Positions 26,331 through 38,405 of a stretch of DNA of 49,165 nt are shown here, one piece after another. How positions within the stretch are numbered: position 1 is the first letter of the stretch; the number at the start of each line of letters is the position of its first letter. Position numbers and translations under genes: made by a program. The DNA is from Acinetobacter pseudolwoffii (GTDB lineage: Bacteria > Pseudomonadota > Gammaproteobacteria > Pseudomonadales > Moraxellaceae). Where the stretch lies: contig NZ_PHRG01000010.1 of assembly GCF_002803605.1 (NCBI RefSeq), positions 1 through 49,165 of the forward strand, written 5' to 3'. The notes below the pieces were generated by a model. The model saw only the letters and a list, made by a program, of their open reading frames with translations, was not told the origin of the DNA and ran no database searches.

Positions 26331-27479
26331 GTGCGTTTAAAAATCGCGAAAGAAAGCTTACTGAATGTTCTCTCACATGTCGTAGGAGCGGTTGAACGTC
26401 GCCATACCTTAAATATTTTATCTAACCTGAAAATTCAGGTGACTGCCCAGGCATTAACGGTGACCGGTTCCGACCTTGAGGTTGAACTGGTGGCCAGTAC
26501 CGCACTGGCTGAAGGTGCATGTTTGCAGGCCGGGGAAACCACAGTTCCGGCGCGTAAGCTGATTGATATCTGTAAGTCACTTCCTTCAGCGGCATTGGTG
26601 GATTTGCATATTACTGAAGATCAGCGCTGCATTCTCAAATCAGGTAACAGCCGTTTTGTGCTGGGTACCTTGCCTGCTGATGATTATCCATTACTGAATA
26701 CTGAAAACACCCAAGGTACGCAAGTAACTGTTACCCAGCGTGAGCTGAAGCGTTTATTCGAGAAAACTGCCTTTGCGATGGCGGTGCAGGATGTGCGTTT
26801 TTACCTGACCGGTACTTTGCTGGAAATTGATGCCAATCAGCTGCGTGCTGTGACCACCGATGGCCACCGTCTGGCGCTTTGTGAAACTGCGGCTCAATCT
26901 ACTGCGACCCAGCCGATTCAAGCGATTGTGCCACGTAAAGCCGTGGCGGAATTACAGCGTCTGCTCAGTGTTGAAGATGAGCAGTTATCTTTGCTGATTG
27001 GTCGTGAACTGCTGAATGTGACCATCAATATGCCAAGCCGTGACAAGGAACAGGCCGATATTACCGTGCGTTTCACCACCAAACTGATTGATGGTAAATT
27101 CCCGGATTATCGTCGTGTGATTCCACGTGGCGGTGACAAAATCGTGATGATTGCGCATGATGTGTTCAAGCAGTCTTTGCAGCGTGTCGCGATTTTAAGT
27201 AATGAAAAACTCCGTGGCGTGTTCCTGAATTTTAATGCCGATTCCCTGCAACTTCGCGCCAATAACCCGGAACAGGATGAGGCGATTGAAGACTTAGCCA
27301 TTCAATATGCCGACTCACCGCTGGAGATGTCGTTTAATGCGCAGTACTTGATTGAGGTGCTGGGTGTGCTGGATGGTGATGATGTCTCCATGACCATGAC
27401 TGAAGCCAATCAGTCTGTGTTAGTACAAGACCCGGCACATACCGATCAAACTTATGTCGTCATGCCGATGCGTGTTTAA
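26331..27479 (+). CDS. dnaN: DNA polymerase III beta sliding clamp
   Basis: DnaN forms the ring clamp that tethers DNA polymerase III. The 382-aa protein shows the three repeated clamp domains, beginning MRLKIAKESLLNVLSHVVGA and ending VMPMRV, the conserved C-terminus. The start is GTG at 26331, with TAGAGGA 8 bp upstream. It lies 108 bp after dnaA and 28 bp before recF. Confidence 0.97.
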   Translation: MRLKIAKESLLNVLSHVVGAVERRHTLNILSNLKIQVTAQALTVTGSDLEVELVASTALAEGACLQAGETTVPARKLIDICKSLPSAALVDLHITEDQRCILKSGNSRFVLGTLPADDYPLLNTENTQGTQVTVTQRELKRLFEKTAFAMAVQDVRFYLTGTLLEIDANQLRAVTTDGHRLALCETAAQSTATQPIQAIVPRKAVAELQRLLSVEDEQLSLLIGRELLNVTINMPSRDKEQADITVRFTTKLIDGKFPDYRRVIPRGGDKIVMIAHDVFKQSLQRVAILSNEKLRGVFLNFNADSLQLRANNPEQDEAIEDLAIQYADSPLEMSFNAQYLIEVLGVLDGDDVSMTMTEANQSVLVQDPAHTDQTYVVMPMRV

Positions 27480-27507
27480 GTCGCGGCTATTGATACTCGT
27501 ATAAGAC

Positions 27508-28590
27508 ATGCATATTACGCGTTTACATATTGAGCGTGTACGGAATTTAAAGACGGTTGCTCTCCACAGATTGCAGCCGTTTAATGTTTTTTATGGCCAA
27601 AATGGTTCAGGTAAAACCTCGATTTTAGAGGCGATTCATTTGCTAGCTGCCGGTCGTTCTTTCCGTACCCATATCCCGAAAAATTATATTCAGCATGGCG
27701 CACAAGACGCGATTGTGTTTGCACAGTCCGCGACCGAAAAAATCGGCATGCAAAAAATGGCCAGCGGGGAACAGCTGATCAAGGTCAATGGTGATCTGGT
27801 GGCAACGCAGGGCCAACTCGCCAAGCTATTGCCTTTGCAGCTGATTGACCCACAAAGCACCGATATTATTGATCATGGTGCCAAGCCACGACGTCAACTT
27901 TTAGACTGGTTAATGTTCCACGTGGAACCTGAGTTTTATCATGCCTGGCAATATTATTCGCGTGCCTTGAAGCAGCGCAATAGTTTGCTCAAAAGCAAAC
28001 GTTTCTTGAGTCTGTCCGATCTGGAGCCTTGGAACCAGATGCTGAGTGAGTATGGTGAACTTCTGCATTCGCAGCGTGCGGGTATCGTGGAACAGTGGAA
28101 GTCCTTTTTTGAAGATGATCTGCAGCAGCTATTGCCTGATCTGCAGATCAGTCTGGAATACAGTCCGGGTTTTCATAGTGAAACCGGCCTGCTGAATGAT
28201 CTGACCAATCAGCATGCAAAAGATCTGGAAAGACGTTATACAGAATACGGTCCACATCGCGCAGATTTGCGTCTGAAAACCCCTCTGGGGGATGCCGATG
28301 TGATCCTGTCACGCGGGCAAAAAAAGCTGCTGATGATGGCGTTAAAACTGTCGCAAATCGCAATGCTGCATTCTTGTAATAAGGAAACTGTGGTATTATT
28401 AGATGATGTGACAGCAGAATTAGATTTAACCGCACAACAACGTTTAATTGAGCGATTGAGCCAACTTGGTAGTCAAGTTTTTATTACCACCTTAGACCAT
28501 GAATCAGTACAAAAGCACTTACATGATTTGTCTATCTCATATCAGTTATTCAATGTTGAAAACGGTACAGTTCAGGTTGTTGTGCAATAG
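27508..28590 (+). CDS. recF: DNA replication and repair protein RecF
   Basis: RecF helps load RecA at gapped DNA. The 360-aa SMC-like ATPase has Walker A GQNGSGKT (30-37), the ABC-type signature LSRGQKKLL and Walker [13 protein letters not shown]. The FHVE motif near residue 137 is encoded by a perfect parS-like sequence (27914-27929). It is part of the dnaA-dnaN-recF-gyrB series. Confidence 0.96.
   Translation: MHITRLHIERVRNLKTVALHRLQPFNVFYGQNGSGKTSILEAIHLLAAGRSFRTHIPKNYIQHGAQDAIVFAQSATEKIGMQKMASGEQLIKVNGDLVATQGQLAKLLPLQLIDPQSTDIIDHGAKPRRQLLDWLMFHVEPEFYHAWQYYSRALKQRNSLLKSKRFLSLSDLEPWNQMLSEYGELLHSQRAGIVEQWKSFFEDDLQQLLPDLQISLEYSPGFHSETGLLNDLTNQHAKDLERRYTEYGPHRADLRLKTPLGDADVILSRGQKKLLMMALKLSQIAMLHSCNKETVVLLDDVTAELDLTAQQRLIERLSQLGSQVFITTLDHESVQKHLHDLSISYQLFNVENGTVQVVVQ
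27914..27929. promoter_or_regulatory. parS-like site inside recF
   Basis: TGTTCCACGTGGAACC is a parS-type palindrome with one end-base mismatch, 3.4 kb right of oriC. It encodes MFHVEP of RecF, so the codons serve both protein and possibly ParB binding. Confidence 0.75.
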
Positions 28591-28637
28591 TATTTTTTTA
28601 GTTTTACCCATCTTGGGATAGACCTATTTTTCACTAG

Positions 28638-31118
<2,481 letters not shown>

Positions 31119-31131
31119 TTAAGATGATTTT

Positions 31132-31158
31132 AAAAAGCGCCTTTCGAGGCGCTTTTTT
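31132..31158 (+). terminator. gyrB terminator
   Basis: The 11-bp stem AAAAAGCGCCT / AGGCGCTTTTT encloses a TTCG tetraloop. Confidence 0.93.
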
Positions 31159-31678
31159 GATGCAAAATTTATGCGAATATCATCTGAATTTTTTTGGAGG
31201 AATTCCAACCTAGAGCGTGCTTTTCTGCCAAATGATCAGCTGATTTTAGCTGCAAAAAAAAGTCGAATTAAGCGGTGGCTAATCGACCTAAAAAATTATC
31301 CATAAGTAAGCAATATAAAGACAAGTATGAGATCTGGATGAATGCAATTTATCATGGTGGGGAAGTAATTGTGCCACTATAAATATGAAGATTTTAGCAG
31401 GGTTTAAAGGATAACTACCGATACTAGGATCAATTGTACATGTGCTGCAAAATAGCGTGTAGAAGCCATTGAAGCCAAAGTTGGTGTATGAAAAATACCC
31501 GTAGCGAAGGCCGAATTGAAGAGTGGAGAGCGATAGAGCTGGAAAATAATAAATACAAAATGATAAAGCTGGTTTTTTTAAATTCTATTATTTGAATGGC
31601 TTATTAAAATATCCTGCCGTATCTCAAATAATATGTGAATAGGATTATTTTAAGGTCTGCTCTAAATATGATCAAACG
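31159..31678. other. Intergenic, no recognisable gene
   Basis: No open frame with a ribosome binding site or familiar motif is seen in this stretch. A one-mismatch DnaA box lies at 31296-31304. The composition is more mixed than the AT-rich part to its right, so it could hold decayed coding sequence. Confidence 0.4.
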
Positions 31679-31836
31679 TGTGGATAACTACAAAGTTATC
31701 CCTAATTAATTATGTGAATAAGATTGTATTTATCCACAAACCAACTCCCTCTCTAGTTAGCTCCTGGTTTTAAATTTAAAAATATTTGGCTTGTGGACAA
31801 GTGCTTTTGAATTTAAAATGGCGTTTTGAATTTAAA
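31679..31836. repeat. DnaA-box / TTTRAATTYAAA cluster C downstream of gyrB
   Basis: Two exact DnaA boxes (31679-31687 minus, 31730-31738 plus) and one 8-of-9 box (31792-31800 minus) are followed by exact TTTRAATTYAAA copies starting at 31769, 31806 and 31825. The block starting GGTTTTAAATTTAAA is nearly the same as one in oriC (24693 onward). The combination matches oriC and the cluster at 5.5-5.9 kb. Confidence 0.75.
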
Positions 31837-32250
31837 GTGCTATTTAGAGTTATATTTCCTCTGTTATATAACCCTGCAAAATCAATAGCTACTCGTCAGC
31901 ATGCTTGGCAGCTATTTTTATCGAAAACTAAAAATACTTTTAAAATTAATTACCTATATATCTATTGTAGTTTTATTTAACAATGAGCGTGAAACATGTT
32001 TTGATTGAAAAATAGAGAGTTTAGTTAAACTACATAATTAATTTAACAATCAAGTTAATTTTCATTTTTTAATTTAAAATCATCGTGTTATTAATTTTCT
32101 TTCTTAACTCTTTAGATTTGTATCTTCTGGTTAAGGTCTAAATCTCATTGTGACAATCATGCTATGCAGGATGTTTAGAAAAAACAGAAAAGGACATCAA
32201 AGTTTTGTGAATTGAAAATAGAAAAAATACAATTCATCAAATGCGGTAAA
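31837..32250. other. AT-rich intergenic stretch
   Basis: Very AT-rich sequence without a supported gene. A 64-codon plus-strand frame (31786-31980) crosses the palindromes and is taken as chance. Confidence 0.4.
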
Positions 32251-32274
32251 AAAAAGCGCCGTCAGGCGCTTTTT
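32251..32274 (-). terminator. Terminator of the FDH-like dehydrogenase
   Basis: The stem AAAAAGCGCC / GGCGCTTTTT has a 4-nt loop. Confidence 0.9.
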
Positions 32275-32288
32275 GCTATCCAAGCTAT

Positions 32289-33452
32289 TTAGGGTGTCAG
32301 AATAATCTTGCGGCAGTCTTCTTCACGTTTATCGAAAATGCGATAACCTTCAGCAGCATCTTCTAGTTTCATGCGATGGGTAATAATCAGGTCTGGCGAA
32401 AGATCACCATTTTCAATATGTTCCAGTAATTGTGGCAGGAACTTGTGCACATGGGTTTGTCCCATTTTAAAGGTCAGACCTTTATCGAAGGCATCACCAA
32501 ACAGGAAACCGTGAATTGGACCGGCATAAACCCCCGGCACACTGACCACACCGCCACGGCGCACCGCCGCAATACATTGTCTTAGCGCAGAACCACTTGA
32601 ACCTTCCAGTTTTAGATTGGTCATTACCGTTTCCAGCATACTCCCTTTGGCCTCAAAACCCACCGCATCAATCACCGCATCGACACCACGATAACCTGCC
32701 GTATTTTGAATGATGAATTCGGCTGCATCCACGTCATCAAAATTGACCGGAATCGCCCCATAAGTTTGATGAGCAAAACGCAAGCGATAAGGATGGTGAT
32801 CGACCATAAAGATCTGTTCGGCACCGAGCATACGTGCGCAGGCCGCAGCCAGCAGACCGACCGGCCCAGCTCCATAAATGGCGACACTGGAACCTCGGCC
32901 AATCTGGGCATTGGTCACAGCTTGCCAGGCTGTGGGTAAAATATCGGTCAGAAACAATACTTTTTCATCAGGCAGGGAACCGGGAACCTTAAACGGTCCG
33001 ACATTGCCTTTGGGAATCCGCACATATTCGGCCTGACCGCCTGGCACACCGCCATACAGATGGCTATAACCAAACAGGGCGGCACCTGGTGGAATCTGTT
33101 TTTTATTGATAATCGCACCACGTCCGCTATTGGTATTTTCACAGGCAGCCATCAGCTCGTGTTCGCAGAAAAAACAGTGGCCACATGCAATCACAAAGGG
33201 AATAATCACCCGATCGCCTTTTTTTACTGAAGTGACTTCAGGACCGACTTCTTCGACCACCCCCATAAATTCATGACCGAAAATATCACCCTGTTCGGTT
33301 GCGGGAATTTTCCCACGATAAAGATGCAGGTCTGAGCCACAGATAGCAGTAGCCGTTACTCTGAGAATGACATCATCTGCTTCCTGAATGACTGGATCAG
33401 GAACAGATTCAACTCGTACATCGCGAGTACCGTGATAAGTAAGAGCACGCAT
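32289..33452 (-). CDS. Zinc-dependent dehydrogenase, FDH-like
   Basis: A 387-aa medium-chain dehydrogenase of the formaldehyde-dehydrogenase-like group. Zinc ligands are in AICGSDLH and [13 protein letters not shown], with a structural zinc motif [15 protein letters not shown]. The Rossmann loop is [12 protein letters not shown] long insertion after the structural zinc ([14 protein letters not shown] to [11 protein letters not shown]) and the [12 protein letters not shown] block are typical of this subfamily. It probably oxidises an alcohol or aldehyde adduct with NAD; the substrate is not assignable. Monocistronic. Confidence 0.87.
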   Translation of the reverse strand: MRALTYHGTRDVRVESVPDPVIQEADDVILRVTATAICGSDLHLYRGKIPATEQGDIFGHEFMGVVEEVGPEVTSVKKGDRVIIPFVIACGHCFFCEHELMAACENTNSGRGAIINKKQIPPGAALFGYSHLYGGVPGGQAEYVRIPKGNVGPFKVPGSLPDEKVLFLTDILPTAWQAVTNAQIGRGSSVAIYGAGPVGLLAAACARMLGAEQIFMVDHHPYRLRFAHQTYGAIPVNFDDVDAAEFIIQNTAGYRGVDAVIDAVGFEAKGSMLETVMTNLKLEGSSGSALRQCIAAVRRGGVVSVPGVYAGPIHGFLFGDAFDKGLTFKMGQTHVHKFLPQLLEHIENGDLSPDLIITHRMKLEDAAEGYRIFDKREEDCRKIILTP

Positions 33453-33796
33453 GCGGATTTCCTCTCTCTAGTTCAACATTAAACAGACTCGAATCAAGGC
33501 TGCCAAAAATTAAAAAACACTTGTATTAGAGCCTTAGGATGCAAGCTGACGCTGTAAATTAATGTATGAAAAAAGCCACTCCACTGTTTAAAAAATAAAC
33601 TTATATGGCACTTGCGTAATTCACGACAAAATGTGTCGAGTTTTGAAGAAGAGATGCAGCACTCAAGAATAGCGAGGAACTACACGAAGATGAAAAGCAG
33701 GAGGAAAATATTAAAAATGGGTGGTTTTAATAAAAAAAAAGAGATGAATAACGCTTGTTACTCATCTCTCAGATAATGGGGGGTATTGAAATAGCG
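33453..33796. other. Intergenic between dehydrogenase and yheS
   Basis: No gene is seen. It contains the dehydrogenase promoter region at its left and the yheS terminator at its right. Confidence 0.4.
33731..33768 (-). terminator. yheS terminator
   Basis: On the minus strand GAGATGA / TCATCTC with an inner TAAC/GTTA extension is followed by nine Ts. Confidence 0.85.
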
Positions 33797-35728
33797 TTAG
33801 AAGGACTGCTCCAGACTTTCCAGTTCCATCATCAGTTCCAGCATCTGTTCCTCGGCTGTTTCCAGTTTGGCTTTCAGCTCGGTTTGCTCATTCATCAGTT
33901 TGAGCAAATCATTTTTACGTGAGGCTTCATATAAAGCACTGTCACCCAGTAAAGTTTCAATTTCAGCCAGACGCGGCGTAACCTTTGCAATCTGTGCTTC
34001 GCATTTTTCGATATTTTTACGAATCGGGCGGCTCAGTTCCCGCTGGCGTGCCGCTTCCTTACGCTGTGCTTCTTTGTCCAGTTTGGAAATGGTTGCTTTG
34101 ACTTCGACCTGAGATTTCACCGGCTCGGCTGGCTTCTGCCCGTTTTTGATCATCTCAATGCGGGCCTGACGTAACCAGTCGGCATAAGCGGTCAGATCAC
34201 CGTCAAATTCACGGCATTGACCATTATGTACCAGCAGCAATTCATCACAGACACTGGCAATCAGCTGGCGTTCATGCGATACCAGCACCACAGCACCTTC
34301 AAAATCCTGCAAGGCCATGGTCAATGCATGACGCATATCCAGATCTAAATGGTTGGTCGGTTCATCCAGAATCAGCACGTTTGGACGCTGCCAGACAATC
34401 AATGCCAGAGCCAGACGGGCACGTTCACCGCCTGAGAAACTTTCACTTGGCGTATCCATGCGTTCGCCGCTAAAACCAAAACTGCCCAGGAAAGAACGTA
34501 AGCTGGCTTCACTGATTTTTTTATCGGCAATACGGGCCAGCTGTAACATCGGGCTGGCATTGCCATCCAGTGCATCCATTTGGTGTTGGGCAAAGTAGCC
34601 AATATTGAGCAGTTCCGAGTCTTTGCGCAGACCCTGAAGCAATTTTAAATCACCGACCAGCGATTTAATTAGGGTAGATTTACCGGCACCATTCATCCCG
34701 AGCAAACCAATCCGGCTGCTTGGCGTGATCTGTAAATTGACATTGGTGACAATCAGCTTGTCACCATAACCAATATCGGCATGTTCCAGTTGCAATAAAG
34801 GCGAACTCATTTTGGTCGGTTCACGGAAACTGAAGGTAAATGGTGTATCAACATGGGCAGCAGACAGTTCCTGCATACGCTCCAGCTGTTTGATCCGGCT
34901 CTGTGCCTGCTTGGCTTTGGTGGCTTGCGCTTTAAAACGGTCAATATATTTTTGCAGATGTGCGCGGGTTTCCAGCTGCTTTTCATAAGCCTGTTGCTGC
35001 TGCGCCAGACGTTCACTGCGGGTACGCTCGAAGGTCGAGTAGTTACCGGTATATAAAATCAGTTCCTGATTTTCAATATGTAAAATATGGTCGGTAATCG
35101 CATCGAGAAAATCCCGGTCATGCGAAATCAGCACCAGCGTACCTTCATAGGCTTTCAGCCAGTCTTCGAGCCAGAGAATGGCATCCAGGTCTAAATGGTT
35201 GGTCGGTTCATCAAGAAGGAGTAAATCGGAACGGCTCATCAGGGTACGCGCCAGATTCAGGCGCATGCGCCAGCCACCAGAAAAACTTGAAACATCCAGT
35301 TGGGATTGATGTTCAAAAAAGCCCAGACCGGCCATCAGTTGCGAAGCTTTGGCCGGCGCAGAATAACCTGAAATTTCATCAAAACGGCCATATAAATGCG
35401 CCAGTTCTGCATCATCCAGTTGATCCGGCTGCTCCAGTTTCTGCTGAATATCCCAGTATTCTTCATCGCCGGACAAGACGAAATCAATGGCTTTCATATT
35501 CAGCGCTTTGATTTCCTGTGCCATATGCGCCACGGTCCATACCGCAGGACGGGTCAACGAACCGGTGTCTGACTCCATGCCGCCGAGCAAAGCTGAAAAC
35601 AGGGTCGATTTCCCGGCACCATTGACACCGGTTAGGCCAATTTTCCATCCTGGGTGTAACTGCATCGACGCTTTTTGAAATAAAACACGTCCACCGCGAC
35701 GTATAGATAACTGGTCTAACTGAATCAT
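33797..35728 (-). CDS. yheS: ABC-F ATPase, YheS-like
   Basis: ABC-F proteins are soluble twin-ATPase factors that act on the ribosome. The 643-aa protein has two ATP cassettes: Walker A GVNGAGKST with signature FSGGWRMRLNLA, and Walker A GMNGAGKST with signature FSGGERARLALA. Both have the LLLDEPTNHLDLD or VLILDEPTNHLDLD Walker B. The linker KYIDRFKAQATKAKQAQSRI and a C-terminal coiled coil match E. coli YheS almost block for block. No membrane domain is present. The precise cellular role is not settled; it is not an assigned resistance factor. Confidence 0.92.
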   Translation of the reverse strand: MIQLDQLSIRRGGRVLFQKASMQLHPGWKIGLTGVNGAGKSTLFSALLGGMESDTGSLTRPAVWTVAHMAQEIKALNMKAIDFVLSGDEEYWDIQQKLEQPDQLDDAELAHLYGRFDEISGYSAPAKASQLMAGLGFFEHQSQLDVSSFSGGWRMRLNLARTLMSRSDLLLLDEPTNHLDLDAILWLEDWLKAYEGTLVLISHDRDFLDAITDHILHIENQELILYTGNYSTFERTRSERLAQQQQAYEKQLETRAHLQKYIDRFKAQATKAKQAQSRIKQLERMQELSAAHVDTPFTFSFREPTKMSSPLLQLEHADIGYGDKLIVTNVNLQITPSSRIGLLGMNGAGKSTLIKSLVGDLKLLQGLRKDSELLNIGYFAQHQMDALDGNASPMLQLARIADKKISEASLRSFLGSFGFSGERMDTPSESFSGGERARLALALIVWQRPNVLILDEPTNHLDLDMRHALTMALQDFEGAVVLVSHERQLIASVCDELLLVHNGQCREFDGDLTAYADWLRQARIEMIKNGQKPAEPVKSQVEVKATISKLDKEAQRKEAARQRELSRPIRKNIEKCEAQIAKVTPRLAEIETLLGDSALYEASRKNDLLKLMNEQTELKAKLETAEEQMLELMMELESLEQSF

Positions 35729-35945
35729 TGAGAAATCAAAGCTAAGAAATAAGATGCGCCTATTCTAAAGGAAAGCCTTGTGAAAATGAAAAATCTTGCG
35801 ACTTTTACTGAAATGAGCCAGCTTTTAAATACTGTGAATTTATATATTATGGACGCATAAGTTGAGTATAAGCTCTATTTTCAGCATTAACAGTTGTTTA
35901 TAGTAGAAGCTGATCGAGCAAAAAATACGATAGAGTAAAATAAAA

Positions 35946-36950
35946 ATGAAAAAGGGATTTTTAGTTTTATCTGCACTGGGTCTACTGGCATCGACTTCAA
36001 GTCATGCCAAAGTAAATGTCTGTGTTTTTGATTTGCTGGGCAAGTCTGGCGAATCTTTTAAACTCATGGAGGAATGGGCTTTAGCTGCAAAAGCTTGGAA
36101 TACTGATGTTCAATTGACTGCCTATCAGGACGAAGCCAAAGTGGATCAGGATGCCAAGGCCGGAAAATGCGATGGCTTCTATATGACCTCCATGCGGGCC
36201 CGTGCCTATAACAAATTCGCCGGTTCCATTGATGCGATTGGTGGTGTGCCAAATAATGACATTGCCATGAAAGCCATCAGTTATGTACTGGACAAACGCA
36301 ACAGCAAGCGCCTGATCACCCAGATTGGCAAAGAAAAATTTGAAGTGGCTGGGATCGGGCAGATTGGCCCGGCTTATATTTTTGTCCGTGATCGCGAGCT
36401 GAATAAACTGGAACAGGTAAAAGGCAAGAAATTTGCCGTGCTGCATTATGACTATGCCCAGAAAATTATGGTCAACCGGATTGAAGCCGTGCCGGTAATG
36501 TCGGAAATTTCCAATTTTATCCGTAAATTTAATCAGGGCGAAGTCGATATTGTGGCTGCACCGGCTTATGCCTTTAAACCGCTTGAATTAGAAAAAGGTC
36601 TGGGCAATAAAGGCGCCATGATTAATTTTCCAGTGATCAATGTCACTGCCGACCTGATCATCCGGCAGGATAAATTTCCTGACTCTTTCGCAGTACAATC
36701 CAGAGACTGGTTTGTGAAACAGTTGCCGCGCAGTTTTGCCATGGTGAAACGTATGGAAGCGGAAATTCCCAATAAATATAAGCTGAACTTAAGCCGTGAA
36801 GATCGCATCGCCTATCAGAAGATTCTGCGCGAAGGCCGCATCGATTTAACCCGGCAGGGGATTTATGATCCCGGCATGATGACGGTATTGAAGCGTGCCC
36901 GCTGTACCGTCGAAAGAACCAATTTTGAGTGTTCAATTAGTGGCGAATAA
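35946..36950 (+). CDS. AdeT-family putative solute-binding protein, copy 1
   Basis: A 334-aa exported protein with a signal peptide ending near SSHAK. The mature part begins VNVCVFDLLGKSGES and resembles the periplasmic-binding-protein fold of the AdeT1/2 family of Acinetobacter. Shared family blocks are AGKCDGFYMTSMRAR, NKFAGSIDAIGG, DYAQKIMVNR and the C-terminal RARCTVERTNFEC with paired cysteines. Databases often label such proteins as RND efflux components, but nothing here resembles an RND pump (no membrane helices). First of three tandem paralogues. Confidence 0.82.
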   Translation: MKKGFLVLSALGLLASTSSHAKVNVCVFDLLGKSGESFKLMEEWALAAKAWNTDVQLTAYQDEAKVDQDAKAGKCDGFYMTSMRARAYNKFAGSIDAIGGVPNNDIAMKAISYVLDKRNSKRLITQIGKEKFEVAGIGQIGPAYIFVRDRELNKLEQVKGKKFAVLHYDYAQKIMVNRIEAVPVMSEISNFIRKFNQGEVDIVAAPAYAFKPLELEKGLGNKGAMINFPVINVTADLIIRQDKFPDSFAVQSRDWFVKQLPRSFAMVKRMEAEIPNKYKLNLSREDRIAYQKILREGRIDLTRQGIYDPGMMTVLKRARCTVERTNFECSISGE

Positions 36951-37203
36951 AATTCAAATGATGTATATCTTTGTAACTCTCACGGGTTAAATGTAATGAT
37001 AATAAACTTCTATTAAACATTAAGAAATTGATATTTAAAAATATTTTATAAAATAATATTTAGAACATACGCTGATTTATCTTTATAGGCCAAAACACGG
37101 GTTTTAAATGGAGTAAATGCTCTATTTTTTTTAATTAAACTTGCTTAATATTTGTTCCGTGTACGGACACTCAGCGAATAACAAGATTCCAAAGGATAAT
37201 ACA

Positions 37204-38214
37204 ATGAAAAAAGCACTCTTATCATTGGCTGCACTTTCTACATTTGGTTTTGCCAATGCGGTGCATGCAGAAAAAGTCGATATCTGCGTGTTTGACTTAC
37301 TGGGTAAATCGGGTGAGTCTTTCCAGATGGCGCAAGAATGGGCACTGGCTGCAAAAGGCTGGGGCGCAGAAATCAATCTGATTGCCCGCCAGGATGAAGC
37401 TGTTGCCGACAATGATTTTAAAGCCGGAAAATGTGATGGCGTATTTATGACTGCCATGCGCGCCCGTCAATACAATAAATTTGCCGGTTCTATCGATGCA
37501 CTGGGCGGTGCACCGAGCAATGCAATTGCACAGCGTGCCATTAGTTTTGCGCTGGACAAACGCAATGCCAGCAAAATGGTGACTAATCTGGGTGGTAAAA
37601 AATACGAAATTGCCGGGATTGCACCACTTGGTTCGGCGTTCATCTTTGTCCGTGACAAAAATATTAACTCGATCGAAAAAGCCGCAGGTAAAAAATTCGC
37701 GGTATTGGGCTATGACGATGCCCAGAAAATTATGGTGCAGCGTGTGGGCGCGCAGGCCGTGATTTCCGATGTATCCAATTTTGTGGCCAAATTTAACAAT
37801 GGTCAGGTGGATATGGTGGGTGCGCCTGCCTATGCCTACAAGCCATTAGAAATCTATAAAGGTCTGGGTAATAACGGCGCGATGTTCAATTTCCCGGTGC
37901 TGCATGTGACGTCTGATTTTGTGATTCGTCCAGAAAAATTCCCCGCAGGTTTTGGACAGAAATCGCGTGACTGGTTTATCAAAAACCTGCCAAAGAGCAT
38001 GGCCATGATCAAACGTCTGGAAGCCGGTATTCCGTCGAAATATAAAATGAACCTGAACGCTGAAGATAAAACCAAGTATCAGAAAATGTTACGTGATGGC
38101 CGGATGGACATGACCAAACGTGGAATCTATGATGCCAGCATGATGTCAGTATTAAAACGTGCCCGTTGTTCTGTCGATAAGGCCAACTTTGAATGTTCAA
38201 TGGCTGGCGAATAA
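37204..38214 (+). CDS. AdeT-family putative solute-binding protein, copy 2
   Basis: A 336-aa paralogue of copy 1 with signal peptide MKKALLSLAALSTFGFANA and mature start EKVDICVFDLLGKSGES. It keeps AGKCDGVFMTAMRAR, DDAQKIMVQR, FNNGQVDMVGAPAYA and the C-terminal cysteine pair. The frame extends upstream to 37141, but the ATG at 37204 with AAAGGA starts the signal peptide. It is separated from copy 1 by 253 AT-rich bp and has its own terminator, so the copies may be expressed independently. The ligand is unknown. Confidence 0.82.
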   Translation: MKKALLSLAALSTFGFANAVHAEKVDICVFDLLGKSGESFQMAQEWALAAKGWGAEINLIARQDEAVADNDFKAGKCDGVFMTAMRARQYNKFAGSIDALGGAPSNAIAQRAISFALDKRNASKMVTNLGGKKYEIAGIAPLGSAFIFVRDKNINSIEKAAGKKFAVLGYDDAQKIMVQRVGAQAVISDVSNFVAKFNNGQVDMVGAPAYAYKPLEIYKGLGNNGAMFNFPVLHVTSDFVIRPEKFPAGFGQKSRDWFIKNLPKSMAMIKRLEAGIPSKYKMNLNAEDKTKYQKMLRDGRMDMTKRGIYDASMMSVLKRARCSVDKANFECSMAGE

Positions 38215-38229
38215 TCTGATTTTTAAAGC

Positions 38230-38259
38230 AAAAAGCTTAGAGTGATCTAGGCTTTTTTT
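38230..38259 (+). terminator. Terminator after AdeT copy 2
   Basis: The stem AAAAGCTTAGA / TCTAGGCTTTT (one T-G pair) has a 4-nt loop and a T tract. Confidence 0.75.
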
Positions 38260-38405
38260 ATGGCTGAACCAGGTCAGATCTGCCATTGTGCAGCGAATAA
38301 AATAGCTTAAGCTTGAGCTAAATATTAAATTCGCATGTTTTATATAAAAAACAATCACATGTGACTAAAACTTCAATAACAAAAACAAGCGATAAGGAAA
38401 TGAGG

